DNA of 64,000 bases from UBA4416 sp020846025 (GTDB taxonomy: Bacteria; Bacteroidota; Bacteroidia; B-17B0; Aurantibacillaceae), in the NCBI GenBank assembly GCA_963169295.1, contig CAUJDD010000015.1, forward strand, positions 33,246 to 97,245, written 5' to 3'. The notes beneath the pieces were generated by a model. That model ran no database searches and was not told the DNA's origin. It was given only the letters and a program-made list of their open reading frames with translations. Of the stretch, positions 52,367 to 60,261 are shown in pieces. The position numbers were made by a program, and so were the translations under genes. How positions within the stretch are numbered: the first letter of the stretch is position 1; each line of letters begins with the position of its first letter.

Positions 52367-54883
52367 ATGCGAAATATATTTTTCATTTTTACCTTACTTT
52401 TTTCCTCATTCATCTTTGCCCAAATGCCAGGCGGTTTACCAAAGGGCATGAAAGACCCTAAACTTGGACGAGTTTATGGAAAAGTGTTAGATGCTAACAC
52501 TGGAAAACCTGTTGAATATGCCTCAGTACAAGTATTATGGTATAGTAAAGATAGCTTATTAAACGGTGGACTGGTGAAAGAAAATGGCGATTTTGCCGTT
52601 GATGGTTTGCCTTCATTTGGTCAAGTAAGAGTTCGTATCAAGTTTATTGGTTATAAAGATTATAATCAAAAAGTTTACATCATGCCACCTGATAAAGTAG
52701 ATCAGGATTTAGGAAATATAAAATTACAAGTAGATGACAAATTACTGAAAGAAGTAGAAGTAACAGCCGAAAAAAGTGCCGTTGTACTTTCAATTGATAA
52801 ACGAACTTATAATGTGGATAAGGATCTATCTGTAAAAGGTGGAACAGCCATTGATGTAATGAAAAACATACCTGGACTAACCGTTGATGCTGACGGCAAT
52901 GTACAACTAAGAAATCAATCGCCAATGATATATGTAGATGGGCGTCCTACTACGCTTACTTTACAACAAATACCAGCGGATCAAATAGAACGAGTTGAAA
53001 TTATAACCAATCCATCGGTAAAATTTGATGCAAGTGCTACAGGTGGAGTACTTAATGTGATTATGAAACGTAATAATAAACCAGGTTATAATGGTATGTT
53101 AATGGCTTATGTTGGTACAGGCGACAGATACGGTGGAATGGGTAACCTTAATATTAAACAAGGAAAATGGAATACATCATTAATGTATTCATATAATCAA
53201 TCTATCAACAGTACAACTGGTTTTACTAAAAGAAAACAATTAGATAGTGGTGCTACAACAGGGCATTATGACCAAGAAAATAACACCTTAATGAAAATGA
53301 TCTTTAATTTCGGAAGATTAGGTATTGATTATAATATTGACAACCGAAATACTATTTCACTAAACGGAATGGTAATGGCTGGACAATTTGGAACAAATGA
53401 CAAACAAACATACTCAGCCGATTACCTTGATTTACCAATACCACTTTACTTATCAGGCTCTCAATTAAACCAACAAAAAGCAGCCTTTCAAAATTATAAC
53501 GGACAACTAATGTATCGTCGTACTTATCCAAAAGTTGGAAAAGAATGGACCATAGATGGAAACTACAATTATACAACATCTAACAATGGTTACCTTTTTA
53601 CTACTACTACCCTGTTAAACCCCGATACTATTAGTATTCCTAACAGCTATCAAAAAAATATAGGAGGCACAACTGCTAATCAATATGTTTTGCAAACAGA
53701 TTTCGTAAATCCACTAACCGAAACTAGAAAATTAGAATTTGGTTTAAAAGCGTTTTATAAAAACTCTATTAGTATAAATAACACCTCTAAAGCTACAGGT
53801 AGCGAAGATAATTATGTAAAAGATACAATTATGAGTAATCGTTACTCCATTGATGATATGGTAAATGCTGCTTATATTAATTTTAGTGATAAAATGTTTT
53901 GGGATATTGGTTACCAAGCAGGGTTAAGATTTGAACAATCATACTATGCCGGACACATAACTGATAAAAACCAACATTTCTCATATAATTATCCATCAAC
54001 AAGTAACGACATTCTCAAATCATTATTTCCTGCCATTTATTTCTCTAAAAAATTAAAAAAGAGCCAAGAAGTACAATTAAATTTTAGTCGTAAAATTCAA
54101 CGACCAAATTTCTTCCAACTAATGCCATTTGTAATGTTTGCAGATAAACAAAACTACCGAATAGGTAATCCTCAACTAAAACCTGAATTTAAAAACATTG
54201 CCGAAGCCAATTACAACAAACTCTTCTCAAAAGGTAGTTACTTAGTATCAGGTTATTTCCGTTACGAAGAACAGCCTATTACAGATGTTGCTTATCCCGA
54301 TCCTGATCCAACCAAAAATAATGTATTAGTAAATACAACTATAAATGGCGATAATGCTATTCGTTATGGAATGGAACACACCTTTAAGTGGACATTCTTT
54401 AAGAAACTAGACTGGACAATTAACGCCAACGCTTATTACATTTATTTAAAAGGAAAAATTGTACCTACCGAACCTGAAGTAAAAGCCGAAGGCTACGCAT
54501 GGAATGGAAAAACAACCTTATCTTATAAATTTCCTGAAAACATTACCTTACAAGTAAATGGAAATTATGAATCACCAAAAATCATGTTACTTGGTATGTC
54601 AAATGCCATTTATTCAATGGATATATCACTTAATTATATGTATAAAACAAAATGGATCTTTAATGCCACATTAAGCGACGTGTTTAATACCCGTAGAATG
54701 GGTACGCATTACGAAACACCATATTATATTCAAGATTTATCACGCCGAAGAGAATCGAGGTATGTGAGATTTACTGTTACCTATTTATTTGGTAAAATGG
54801 ATTCGTCTATATTTAAACGTGGTAAACAAATGCGTAATATGGGTAACCAAGAAGGAAACCAAGATGGTTTAGATTTTAAGTAA
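52367..54883 (+). CDS. TonB-dependent receptor-like outer-membrane protein
   Basis: The 838-residue product has a signal peptide (ending SSFIFAQ) and a carboxypeptidase-regulatory-like domain (about 33-125, GRVYGKVLDANTGKPVEYASVQVL). A plug-type domain (about 130-225, KNIPGLTVDADGNVQLRNQSPMIYVDGRP, QIERVEIITNPSVKFDASATGGVLNVIMK) and a large barrel complete it. The barrel is the OMP beta-barrel family common in Bacteroidota, where substrate and even TonB dependence are often unknown. A classical TonB box is not evident. No SusD partner is adjacent. It probably stands alone, with a -7 box at 52338. Confidence 0.9.
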   Translation: MRNIFFIFTLLFSSFIFAQMPGGLPKGMKDPKLGRVYGKVLDANTGKPVEYASVQVLWYSKDSLLNGGLVKENGDFAVDGLPSFGQVRVRIKFIGYKDYNQKVYIMPPDKVDQDLGNIKLQVDDKLLKEVEVTAEKSAVVLSIDKRTYNVDKDLSVKGGTAIDVMKNIPGLTVDADGNVQLRNQSPMIYVDGRPTTLTLQQIPADQIERVEIITNPSVKFDASATGGVLNVIMKRNNKPGYNGMLMAYVGTGDRYGGMGNLNIKQGKWNTSLMYSYNQSINSTTGFTKRKQLDSGATTGHYDQENNTLMKMIFNFGRLGIDYNIDNRNTISLNGMVMAGQFGTNDKQTYSADYLDLPIPLYLSGSQLNQQKAAFQNYNGQLMYRRTYPKVGKEWTIDGNYNYTTSNNGYLFTTTTLLNPDTISIPNSYQKNIGGTTANQYVLQTDFVNPLTETRKLEFGLKAFYKNSISINNTSKATGSEDNYVKDTIMSNRYSIDDMVNAAYINFSDKMFWDIGYQAGLRFEQSYYAGHITDKNQHFSYNYPSTSNDILKSLFPAIYFSKKLKKSQEVQLNFSRKIQRPNFFQLMPFVMFADKQNYRIGNPQLKPEFKNIAEANYNKLFSKGSYLVSGYFRYEEQPITDVAYPDPDPTKNNVLVNTTINGDNAIRYGMEHTFKWTFFKKLDWTINANAYYIYLKGKIVPTEPEVKAEGYAWNGKTTLSYKFPENITLQVNGNYESPKIMLLGMSNAIYSMDISLNYMYKTKWIFNATLSDVFNTRRMGTHYETPYYIQDLSRRRESRYVRFTVTYLFGKMDSSIFKRGKQMRNMGNQEGNQDGLDFK

Positions 54884-54890
54884 TCAATGA

Positions 54891-55364
54891 TTACTCATGA
54901 TGGTATTTTTCATTTTTTAAAATAGTGAAAGCACGATATAATTGTTCACTAAAAAACAACCGAACCATTTGGTGAGAAAATGTCATGGCTGAAAGTGAAA
55001 GTGTGTATTGAGATTTCTCTATCACTGTTTTATCAATACCAAAAGGCCCTCCAATAATAAACACCAAACGTTTGCAACCAGAGACCATGCGTTTGTTTAA
55101 AAATTCAGCAAAGGCAGTTGATGATACCTGTTTACCGCGCTCATCCAAACATACCACAAAATCAGATGGTTCTATAAAGTTTAGTATCTCTTTAGCCTCA
55201 GCAATTTTTTGTTCATCCATTGGTTTTTGCCTTACCGATTTGGGCATAACAATGGTTTCGGTAGCCAGTGAAATATAGTTTTTTAGTCGTTCATTATAGT
55301 TTTTTATCCCCTCTAAAAGGTATAAATCATTTGTTTTTTCTATTTGAATTAATAAAATTTTCAT
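54891..55364 (-). CDS. rlmH: 23S rRNA (pseudouridine1915-N3)-methyltransferase
   Basis: RlmH is a SPOUT-class enzyme that methylates pseudouridine 1915 in helix 69 of 23S rRNA on the assembled 70S ribosome. The 157-residue product has the family patterns DFVVCLDERGKQVSSTAFAEFL (about 77-98), LVFIIGGPFGID (about 109-120) and the SAM-binding C-terminal knot LSLSAMTFSHQMVRLFFSEQLYRAFTI. The length is normal. It converges with the receptor-like gene (7 bases between stops); the gap includes a 7-bp hairpin (54882-54896). Confidence 0.96.
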   Translation of the reverse strand: MKILLIQIEKTNDLYLLEGIKNYNERLKNYISLATETIVMPKSVRQKPMDEQKIAEAKEILNFIEPSDFVVCLDERGKQVSSTAFAEFLNKRMVSGCKRLVFIIGGPFGIDKTVIEKSQYTLSLSAMTFSHQMVRLFFSEQLYRAFTILKNEKYHHE

Positions 55365-55431
55365 TGCTACAAAATAATTACAGTAAGTTTAGGCATAATA
55401 ATTGTTACTTTACTGAAGCAAATCTACTAAA

Positions 55432-55806
55432 ATGAAAAACTTAGTTATTATTTTAATTAGTTTTTTTAGTCTTTCCTTCGGAATTATGGATATTCCAGAG
55501 GATATTGCTGGCGCTTTAAAACAAGGAAACACCTCCGAATTAGTTAAAATATTTTCTGACAAGGTGTCGATAAAAGTATTAAATCAAGAAGATTTACTAA
55601 GTAAACCACAGGCTCAGGCTGTTATCGAGGATTTTTTTAACAAACATAAAGTGAAAAGCTACCAAACAGCTCACACAAGTATTGTAAATGGCAATCAGCA
55701 ATTTATTACAGGAGTTTTAGACACCAATAATGGTAAATATAGAATTTCCATTTTAGTGAGAGGAAATGTAATTTCACAGTTCAGAATTGAATACGATAAT
55801 GGATAA
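55432..55806 (+). CDS. DUF4783-family exported protein
   Basis: The 124-residue product has an N-terminal hydrophobic signal segment (about 3-17) and a compact domain with DIPEDIAGALKQGNTSELVKIFSDKVSIKVL and the ending YRISILVRGNVISQFRIEYDNG. This matches the DUF4783 family of Bacteroidota (NTF2-like or lumazine-binding-like fold by appearance), which very often lies next to nadC and rlmH. No function is known. Its stop overlaps the start of nadC by 8 bases, so the two are translationally coupled. Confidence 0.83.
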   Translation: MKNLVIILISFFSLSFGIMDIPEDIAGALKQGNTSELVKIFSDKVSIKVLNQEDLLSKPQAQAVIEDFFNKHKVKSYQTAHTSIVNGNQQFITGVLDTNNGKYRISILVRGNVISQFRIEYDNG

Positions 55807-56668
55807 TTACATTTTAAAACACAAAAAACACTTCAATTTAAAATTCTTTGTAAAAAATGCTTTCCAAGAAGATGTTGGAGATGGTGACCATTCGGCTTTA
55901 GCTACTATACCTGCTTCTAAAAAAGGAAAATGCCAACTATTAGTAAAAGAAACAGGTATCATTGCAGGCATAGAAGCTGCAAAAGCAATTTTTAAAATTA
56001 TTGATCCTTCTATAAAATTTAAAACCTTAAAAAATGATGGCGATTTAGTTACAGTTGGCGATGTTGCATTTATTGTTGAAGGAAACTCACGTAAATTACT
56101 TACTGCCGAACGATTAATATTAAATATCATGCAACGCATGAGCGCCATTGCTACCAAAACCAATTACTTACAACATTTATGCAATGGAACTAAAGCCAAA
56201 GTAATTGACACTCGAAAAACAACACCTGGTTTCCGTTTTTTTGAGAAATGGGCAGTGGTAATTGGTGGTGGTGCTAATCATCGTTTTGGATTATATGATA
56301 TGATTATGATAAAAGATAATCATATTGATTTTGCAGGTGGAATTATTGAAGCTATTGATGCTACTCATGCTTACCTAAAAAAATCAAAACGTAAATTACC
56401 TATTGAAGTTGAAACACGCACCTTAAATGATGTGAAACTGATTGTAAACAAAGGTGGTTTTCAACGAATTATGTTAGATAACTACAGTATTGCCGATACT
56501 AAAAAAGCAGTAGCTATCATTGGCAACAAATACGAAATAGAAAGTTCGGGTGGTATTACCGAAAAAACTATTGCAACTTATGCAAAATGTGGTGTTGATT
56601 TTATCTCGGTTGGTGCATTAACACACCATGTAAAAAGCCTAGACTTGAGCTTAAAAGCAATAAAATAG
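55799..56668 (+). CDS. nadC: Nicotinate-nucleotide pyrophosphorylase (carboxylating)
   Basis: NadC (quinolinate phosphoribosyltransferase) converts quinolinate and PRPP to nicotinate mononucleotide in de novo NAD synthesis. The product is 289 residues from the ATG at 55799; the frame opens 4 codons earlier at a TTG without support. Family patterns are EDVGDGDHSALATIP, AERLILNIMQRMSAIATKT, VIDTRKTTPGFRFFEKWAVVIGGGANHRFGLYDMIMIKDNH (in two parts, about 135-175), EVETRTLNDV and ESSGGITEKTI. The dimer and active-site basic residues are present. It overlaps the DUF4783 gene by 8 bases. Confidence 0.96.
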   Translation: MDNYILKHKKHFNLKFFVKNAFQEDVGDGDHSALATIPASKKGKCQLLVKETGIIAGIEAAKAIFKIIDPSIKFKTLKNDGDLVTVGDVAFIVEGNSRKLLTAERLILNIMQRMSAIATKTNYLQHLCNGTKAKVIDTRKTTPGFRFFEKWAVVIGGGANHRFGLYDMIMIKDNHIDFAGGIIEAIDATHAYLKKSKRKLPIEVETRTLNDVKLIVNKGGFQRIMLDNYSIADTKKAVAIIGNKYEIESSGGITEKTIATYAKCGVDFISVGALTHHVKSLDLSLKAIK

Positions 56669-56683
56669 TATTTATTCTAACTT

Positions 56684-56806
56684 CTAATGGCAACAATCGC
56701 CACCATTATTACAATTATTTTTCTTGTTGAAAATTTTTTGATAGGCTTTATATCCAATGTACGCAAAGGCTAAAACAACAATAAATATAACAATGATATC
56801 TTGCAT
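56684..56806 (-). CDS. Small FeoB-associated-type Cys-rich membrane protein (40 residues)
   Basis: The minus strand reads MQDIIVIFIVVLAFAYIGYK, then AYQKIFNKKNNCNNGGDCCH and a stop. One transmembrane helix (about 3-20) is followed by a short basic and Cys-rich tail with three Cys at positions 32, 38 and 39. This is the layout of the family annotated as FeoB-associated Cys-rich membrane protein. The start ATG overlaps the stop of the upstream GH16 gene by one base (TAATG), which supports coupled translation. No feoA or feoB lies in the window, so a link to ferrous-iron uptake is only by family name. Confidence 0.72.
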   Translation of the reverse strand: MQDIIVIFIVVLAFAYIGYKAYQKIFNKKNNCNNGGDCCH

Positions 56807-58077
56807 TAGTTTTTATTGATATCTCCAATCTTAGCTGGATTTAGCACTGGCACATTGTGTACCAAGGTTTGGCCATTCACTAAAATTTTTACATCATAAG
56901 GTCCAGTAGCTAATTGACTTAAATCTAAAATATGATAGGTGGTATTTTGCAAATGAATACTCATTTGCATTTTTTGCTGATAATCATAAACCTCAACTGT
57001 TATATCTGTTAATTGTTTTCCTGCAATGGATAAGCTGTATTTGTTATAAAAAATTGGCAATAAAGTAATCGTTCCCAACTCGGCAGATAATTGCTTTTTG
57101 TTATATACAAAATTTACTTTCTTTTTCAACTCAGTTTCGTACAACTTATTACCATCAATAGTGCGCGTGGTGTGTTCAAATAACTTATAGTTATTCATGA
57201 TATTATTCGTTAAGTTTTCTTTTTCACCCCAAATTCGTACGTAATCTATTTTCACTTCGTTAGGAAAAGTTGTGCTATTATCCGGTCCAGGATTAAAAGC
57301 CTTACCATCTCGAGCTACAGCACTATTTAGTATAAGGTTTTGAGCCGTTTTAAAATCACCTTCGTAATACGCCAAAGGCTCACCATTTAAAAAGAACTTT
57401 ACATAACCTGGTTGCCACTCTCCCGAAATAATATTCCAACCATCTGCCAAACTATGTTTTGTTTTTATCCATGCCCCCCAATTTTTTTGAAGTTTTAAAA
57501 AACCACCTTTATAATCCTCACAACCTGAAGGACAATGCACATCTACATGAATTTGATTAGCCCGTTCTCCTTTCCCTTCATAAAAATCAATTTCTTCATT
57601 TGGATTGCCGCCATATAACCAAAAGGCTGGCCAAATCCCTTTCTCGGTATTGGCTTTAAATCGCATTTCAAAATAGCCATATTTATAGGTTTGTTTTGAT
57701 GAAAAAGCACCTCCTGAATAGTCATACAATATTTGACCTTTTTCGTTTGGTAATTTGTTTTTCTTTTTTAAAAATTCTAAATCTAAGTTTTCATTCTCAA
57801 TTGGTTGCGGTGAAGCAGGTTTTTGGGTAATTAATTTCACAACGCCTTTATCAAATTGTACATTTTCTTTTATATATAATAAATCTAGTTCATATACATA
57901 ATTACCCCACGGATAACCATATTTCCATTTACTTTCGTCAAGGCGCTCACCCGAAAACTCATCTGTTTCTTGCAAAAACCATTTTTGGGTTCCATTAGTT
58001 TTTAGCTGCCACATAACTTGAGCTGATAAAGAGTAACTCCATAAAAAAATATAAAATATAAGCCGAATTGCTTTCAT
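56806..58077 (-). CDS. GH16-family glycoside hydrolase with unknown C-terminal domain
   Basis: GH16 enzymes cleave beta-1,3/1,4-glucans or galactans. The 423-residue product has a signal peptide (MKAIRLIFYIFLWSYSLSAQ) and a jelly-roll domain (about 35-285). Catalytic residues are visible in EEIDFYEG: E162 (nucleophile), D164 and E167 (acid/base). The supporting pattern YGYFEMRFKAN ... GIWPAFWLYGG and the closing KIDYVRIWGE are typical. The last 130 residues form a strand-rich domain I do not recognise; it lacks the T9SS sorting pattern, so the enzyme is probably periplasmic. The ExDxxE spacing is the beta-bulge type. The small Cys-rich gene follows directly. Confidence 0.9.
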   Translation of the reverse strand: MKAIRLIFYIFLWSYSLSAQVMWQLKTNGTQKWFLQETDEFSGERLDESKWKYGYPWGNYVYELDLLYIKENVQFDKGVVKLITQKPASPQPIENENLDLEFLKKKNKLPNEKGQILYDYSGGAFSSKQTYKYGYFEMRFKANTEKGIWPAFWLYGGNPNEEIDFYEGKGERANQIHVDVHCPSGCEDYKGGFLKLQKNWGAWIKTKHSLADGWNIISGEWQPGYVKFFLNGEPLAYYEGDFKTAQNLILNSAVARDGKAFNPGPDNSTTFPNEVKIDYVRIWGEKENLTNNIMNNYKLFEHTTRTIDGNKLYETELKKKVNFVYNKKQLSAELGTITLLPIFYNKYSLSIAGKQLTDITVEVYDYQQKMQMSIHLQNTTYHILDLSQLATGPYDVKILVNGQTLVHNVPVLNPAKIGDINKN

Positions 58078-58119
58078 AAATTCCCCTTCTTATTTCATAA
58101 ATAGTTTACTATTTAATCT

Positions 58120-58127
58120 CAAAAGTA
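58120..58127 (-). promoter_or_regulatory. Possible -7 element for the GH16 gene
   Basis: On the minus strand TACTTTTG matches TAnnTTTG exactly, 42 bases before the ATG at 58077. A TTTG (58151-58154) lies 23 bases upstream, slightly beyond the usual spacing and inside the palindrome at 58150-58165. Confidence 0.35.
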
Positions 58128-58149
58128 AGCTAAAATTGGTATTTTCGCT

Positions 58150-58165
58150 ACAAATTATAATTTGT
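58150..58165. promoter_or_regulatory. Perfect 16-bp palindrome before the E1 gene
   Basis: ACAAATTATAATTTGT is its own reverse complement and ends one base before the ATG at 58167, in the divergent gap between the GH16 and E1 genes. It could be an operator or an RNA hairpin at the ribosome binding site. The strong AT bias makes a chance match possible. Confidence 0.35.
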
Positions 58166-58166
58166 T

Positions 58167-60167
58167 ATGATTACTGCCGAAACTCCTGTGAAATTTGATC
58201 GTCGTAAAGTGAAAGATGATACCTTATTACAGCTCTATAAAAACATTTTAACCCCTCGCCTTATTGAAGAAAAAATGTTGATTTTACTTCGCCAAGGTAA
58301 AATTGCGAAATGGTTTAGTGGTATTGGACAAGAAGCTATTTCGGTAGGTGTGGCATCGGCTTTACAACAAGACGAATATATTCTACCAATGCACCGTAAC
58401 TTAGGTGTTTTTACCACACGTGGTATTCCTATGAATCGCTTATTTTCTCAATTTCAGGGCAAACCTGGCGGCTTTACTCAAGGGCGCGATCGTAGTTTTC
58501 ATTTTGGTACTCAAGAATATCACATCGTTGGAATGATTTCGCATTTAGGTCCTCAAATGGGTGTGGCCGATGGTATTGCCTTGGCTCACAAATTACGTAA
58601 AGACAAAAAAGTAACTATTGTGTTTTCGGGTGATGGAGGTGCAAGTGAAGGCGATTTTCATGAAAGTATAAATACAGCCGCTGTATGGGATTTACCCGTT
58701 ATTTTTGTAATAGAAAATAATGGATATGGCTTATCTACACCTAGCAACGAACAATTTAGATGTAAATCATTTGCTGATAAAGCCATTGGCTATGGCATTG
58801 AAGGTGTAACTATTGATGGCAATAATGTTTTAAAAGTATATGAAACAGTAAAAAATTTAGCTGAATCATTGCGAGAAAATCCACGTCCAATTTTACTAGA
58901 GTGTGTAACCTTTAGAATGCGTGGACACGAAGAAGCTTCAGGTACTAAATATGTTCCTAAAGAGTTATTTGATGTGTGGGGAAGAAAAGATCCTGTAAAT
59001 AATTTTGAGAAATTTTTATTAGACGAAGGTGTTTTAACGGATGAAATTATTGAAACATATCGTTCCCAAATTAAAAAAGAGATTGATGCAGGGCTTGAAA
59101 TTGCCTTTGCTGAAACATTGCCCCCACCCAATACTCTTAAAGAGTTATCGGAAATGTACAAGCCTATTAATATTAATGATACATCTTCACAATCTGGTAA
59201 AAAGACTAATAAACGGATGATTGATGCTATCAGCGACGGATTACGTTTAGCGATGCGCCAACATAATAACTTAGTACTAATGGGACAAGACATTGCCGAC
59301 TATGGCGGAGTATTTAAAATTACTGAAGGTTTTGTTGATGAATTTGGAAAAGAACGTGTACGAAATACGCCTTTATGTGAATCGGCCATTATTGGAGCTG
59401 GTTTTGGTTTATCTATCAATGGATACAAAGCCATGGTAGAAATGCAATTTGCTGATTTTGTGAGTGAGGGAATGACTCAAATTACTAATAACCTAGCAAA
59501 ATCATACTACCGATGGGGACAACATGCCGATGTAGTGGTGCGTATGCCTACTGGTGCGGGTGTAGCTGCTGGTCCTTTTCATAGTCAAAGTAATGAGGCT
59601 TGGTTTTTTAAAACACCCGGATTAAAAATTGCCTATCCTGCTTTTCCGAGCGATGCCAAAGGTTTATTATTAAGTGCCTTTGAAGATCCTAACCCTGTCA
59701 TGTTTTTTGAACACAAAGCACTTTATAGAAGCATAGACGAAGATGTACTTGACGAATATTATACAATCCCATTTGGAAAAGCGCGATTGGTAAAAGAAGG
59801 AAACCAAGTTACAATTGTTACTTATGGTTTAGGTGTACATTGGGCTTTAGATGTTTTAAAAGAACATCCCGAAATTTCGGCCGATTTAATTGATTTAAGA
59901 ACTTTATCGCCTTTAGATACCGACACCATTTATCAATCCGTAAGAAAAACCAACCGCGCCTTTGTTTTACAAGAAGATACGCTAACGGGCGGTATTGCTG
60001 GTGAAATTAGCGCTTTAATAACCGAACATTGTTTTGAAAATCTTGATGCTCCTGTCATGCGTGAAGGCAGCCTAGATACTCCTGTGCCAATGAATGCCGA
60101 TTTAGAAAAGAATTTCTTACCTAAAGAGCGTTTTAAAGATAAATTATTGAAGTTAATCAATTATTAA
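58167..60167 (+). CDS. Fused E1 alpha/beta subunit of a 2-oxo acid dehydrogenase
   Basis: The 666-residue product joins the alpha and beta subunits of a thiamine-diphosphate E1 enzyme (pyruvate or branched-chain 2-oxo acid dehydrogenase). The alpha part (about 1-325) has the ThDP motif VFSGDGGASEGDFHESINTAA and ENNGYGLSTPSNEQF. The beta part (about 345-666) has MGQDIADYGGVFKITEGFVDEFGKERVRNTPLCESAIIG and MPTGAGVAAGPFHSQSNEAWF. Such fusions are common in Bacteroidota and are usually called branched-chain 2-oxo acid dehydrogenase E1, but the substrate cannot be decided from sequence. No E2 or E3 gene is adjacent. A palindrome lies just before the ATG. Confidence 0.93.
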   Translation: MITAETPVKFDRRKVKDDTLLQLYKNILTPRLIEEKMLILLRQGKIAKWFSGIGQEAISVGVASALQQDEYILPMHRNLGVFTTRGIPMNRLFSQFQGKPGGFTQGRDRSFHFGTQEYHIVGMISHLGPQMGVADGIALAHKLRKDKKVTIVFSGDGGASEGDFHESINTAAVWDLPVIFVIENNGYGLSTPSNEQFRCKSFADKAIGYGIEGVTIDGNNVLKVYETVKNLAESLRENPRPILLECVTFRMRGHEEASGTKYVPKELFDVWGRKDPVNNFEKFLLDEGVLTDEIIETYRSQIKKEIDAGLEIAFAETLPPPNTLKELSEMYKPININDTSSQSGKKTNKRMIDAISDGLRLAMRQHNNLVLMGQDIADYGGVFKITEGFVDEFGKERVRNTPLCESAIIGAGFGLSINGYKAMVEMQFADFVSEGMTQITNNLAKSYYRWGQHADVVVRMPTGAGVAAGPFHSQSNEAWFFKTPGLKIAYPAFPSDAKGLLLSAFEDPNPVMFFEHKALYRSIDEDVLDEYYTIPFGKARLVKEGNQVTIVTYGLGVHWALDVLKEHPEISADLIDLRTLSPLDTDTIYQSVRKTNRAFVLQEDTLTGGIAGEISALITEHCFENLDAPVMREGSLDTPVPMNADLEKNFLPKERFKDKLLKLINY

Positions 60168-60231
60168 TTAGGTATTCGACTTAAACCTAATTCCGTAATA
60201 TATATTTCGAGATTAATTCAAAAATTTAACT

Positions 60232-60239
60232 TACCTTTG
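60232..60239 (+). promoter_or_regulatory. -7 element for pyrG
   Basis: TACCTTTG matches TAnnTTTG exactly and lies 23 bases before the pyrG ATG. The expected -33 region holds TTTC, so only half of the promoter is convincing. Confidence 0.45.
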
Positions 60240-60261
60240 CATACAGTTTATTAAAAACTGT

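Noticed and set aside
54882..54896. Hairpin GTAATCA-A-TGATTAC between converging genes
   Set aside because: The stem is only 7 AT-rich base pairs with a one-base loop and no T run, so it is not a convincing terminator.
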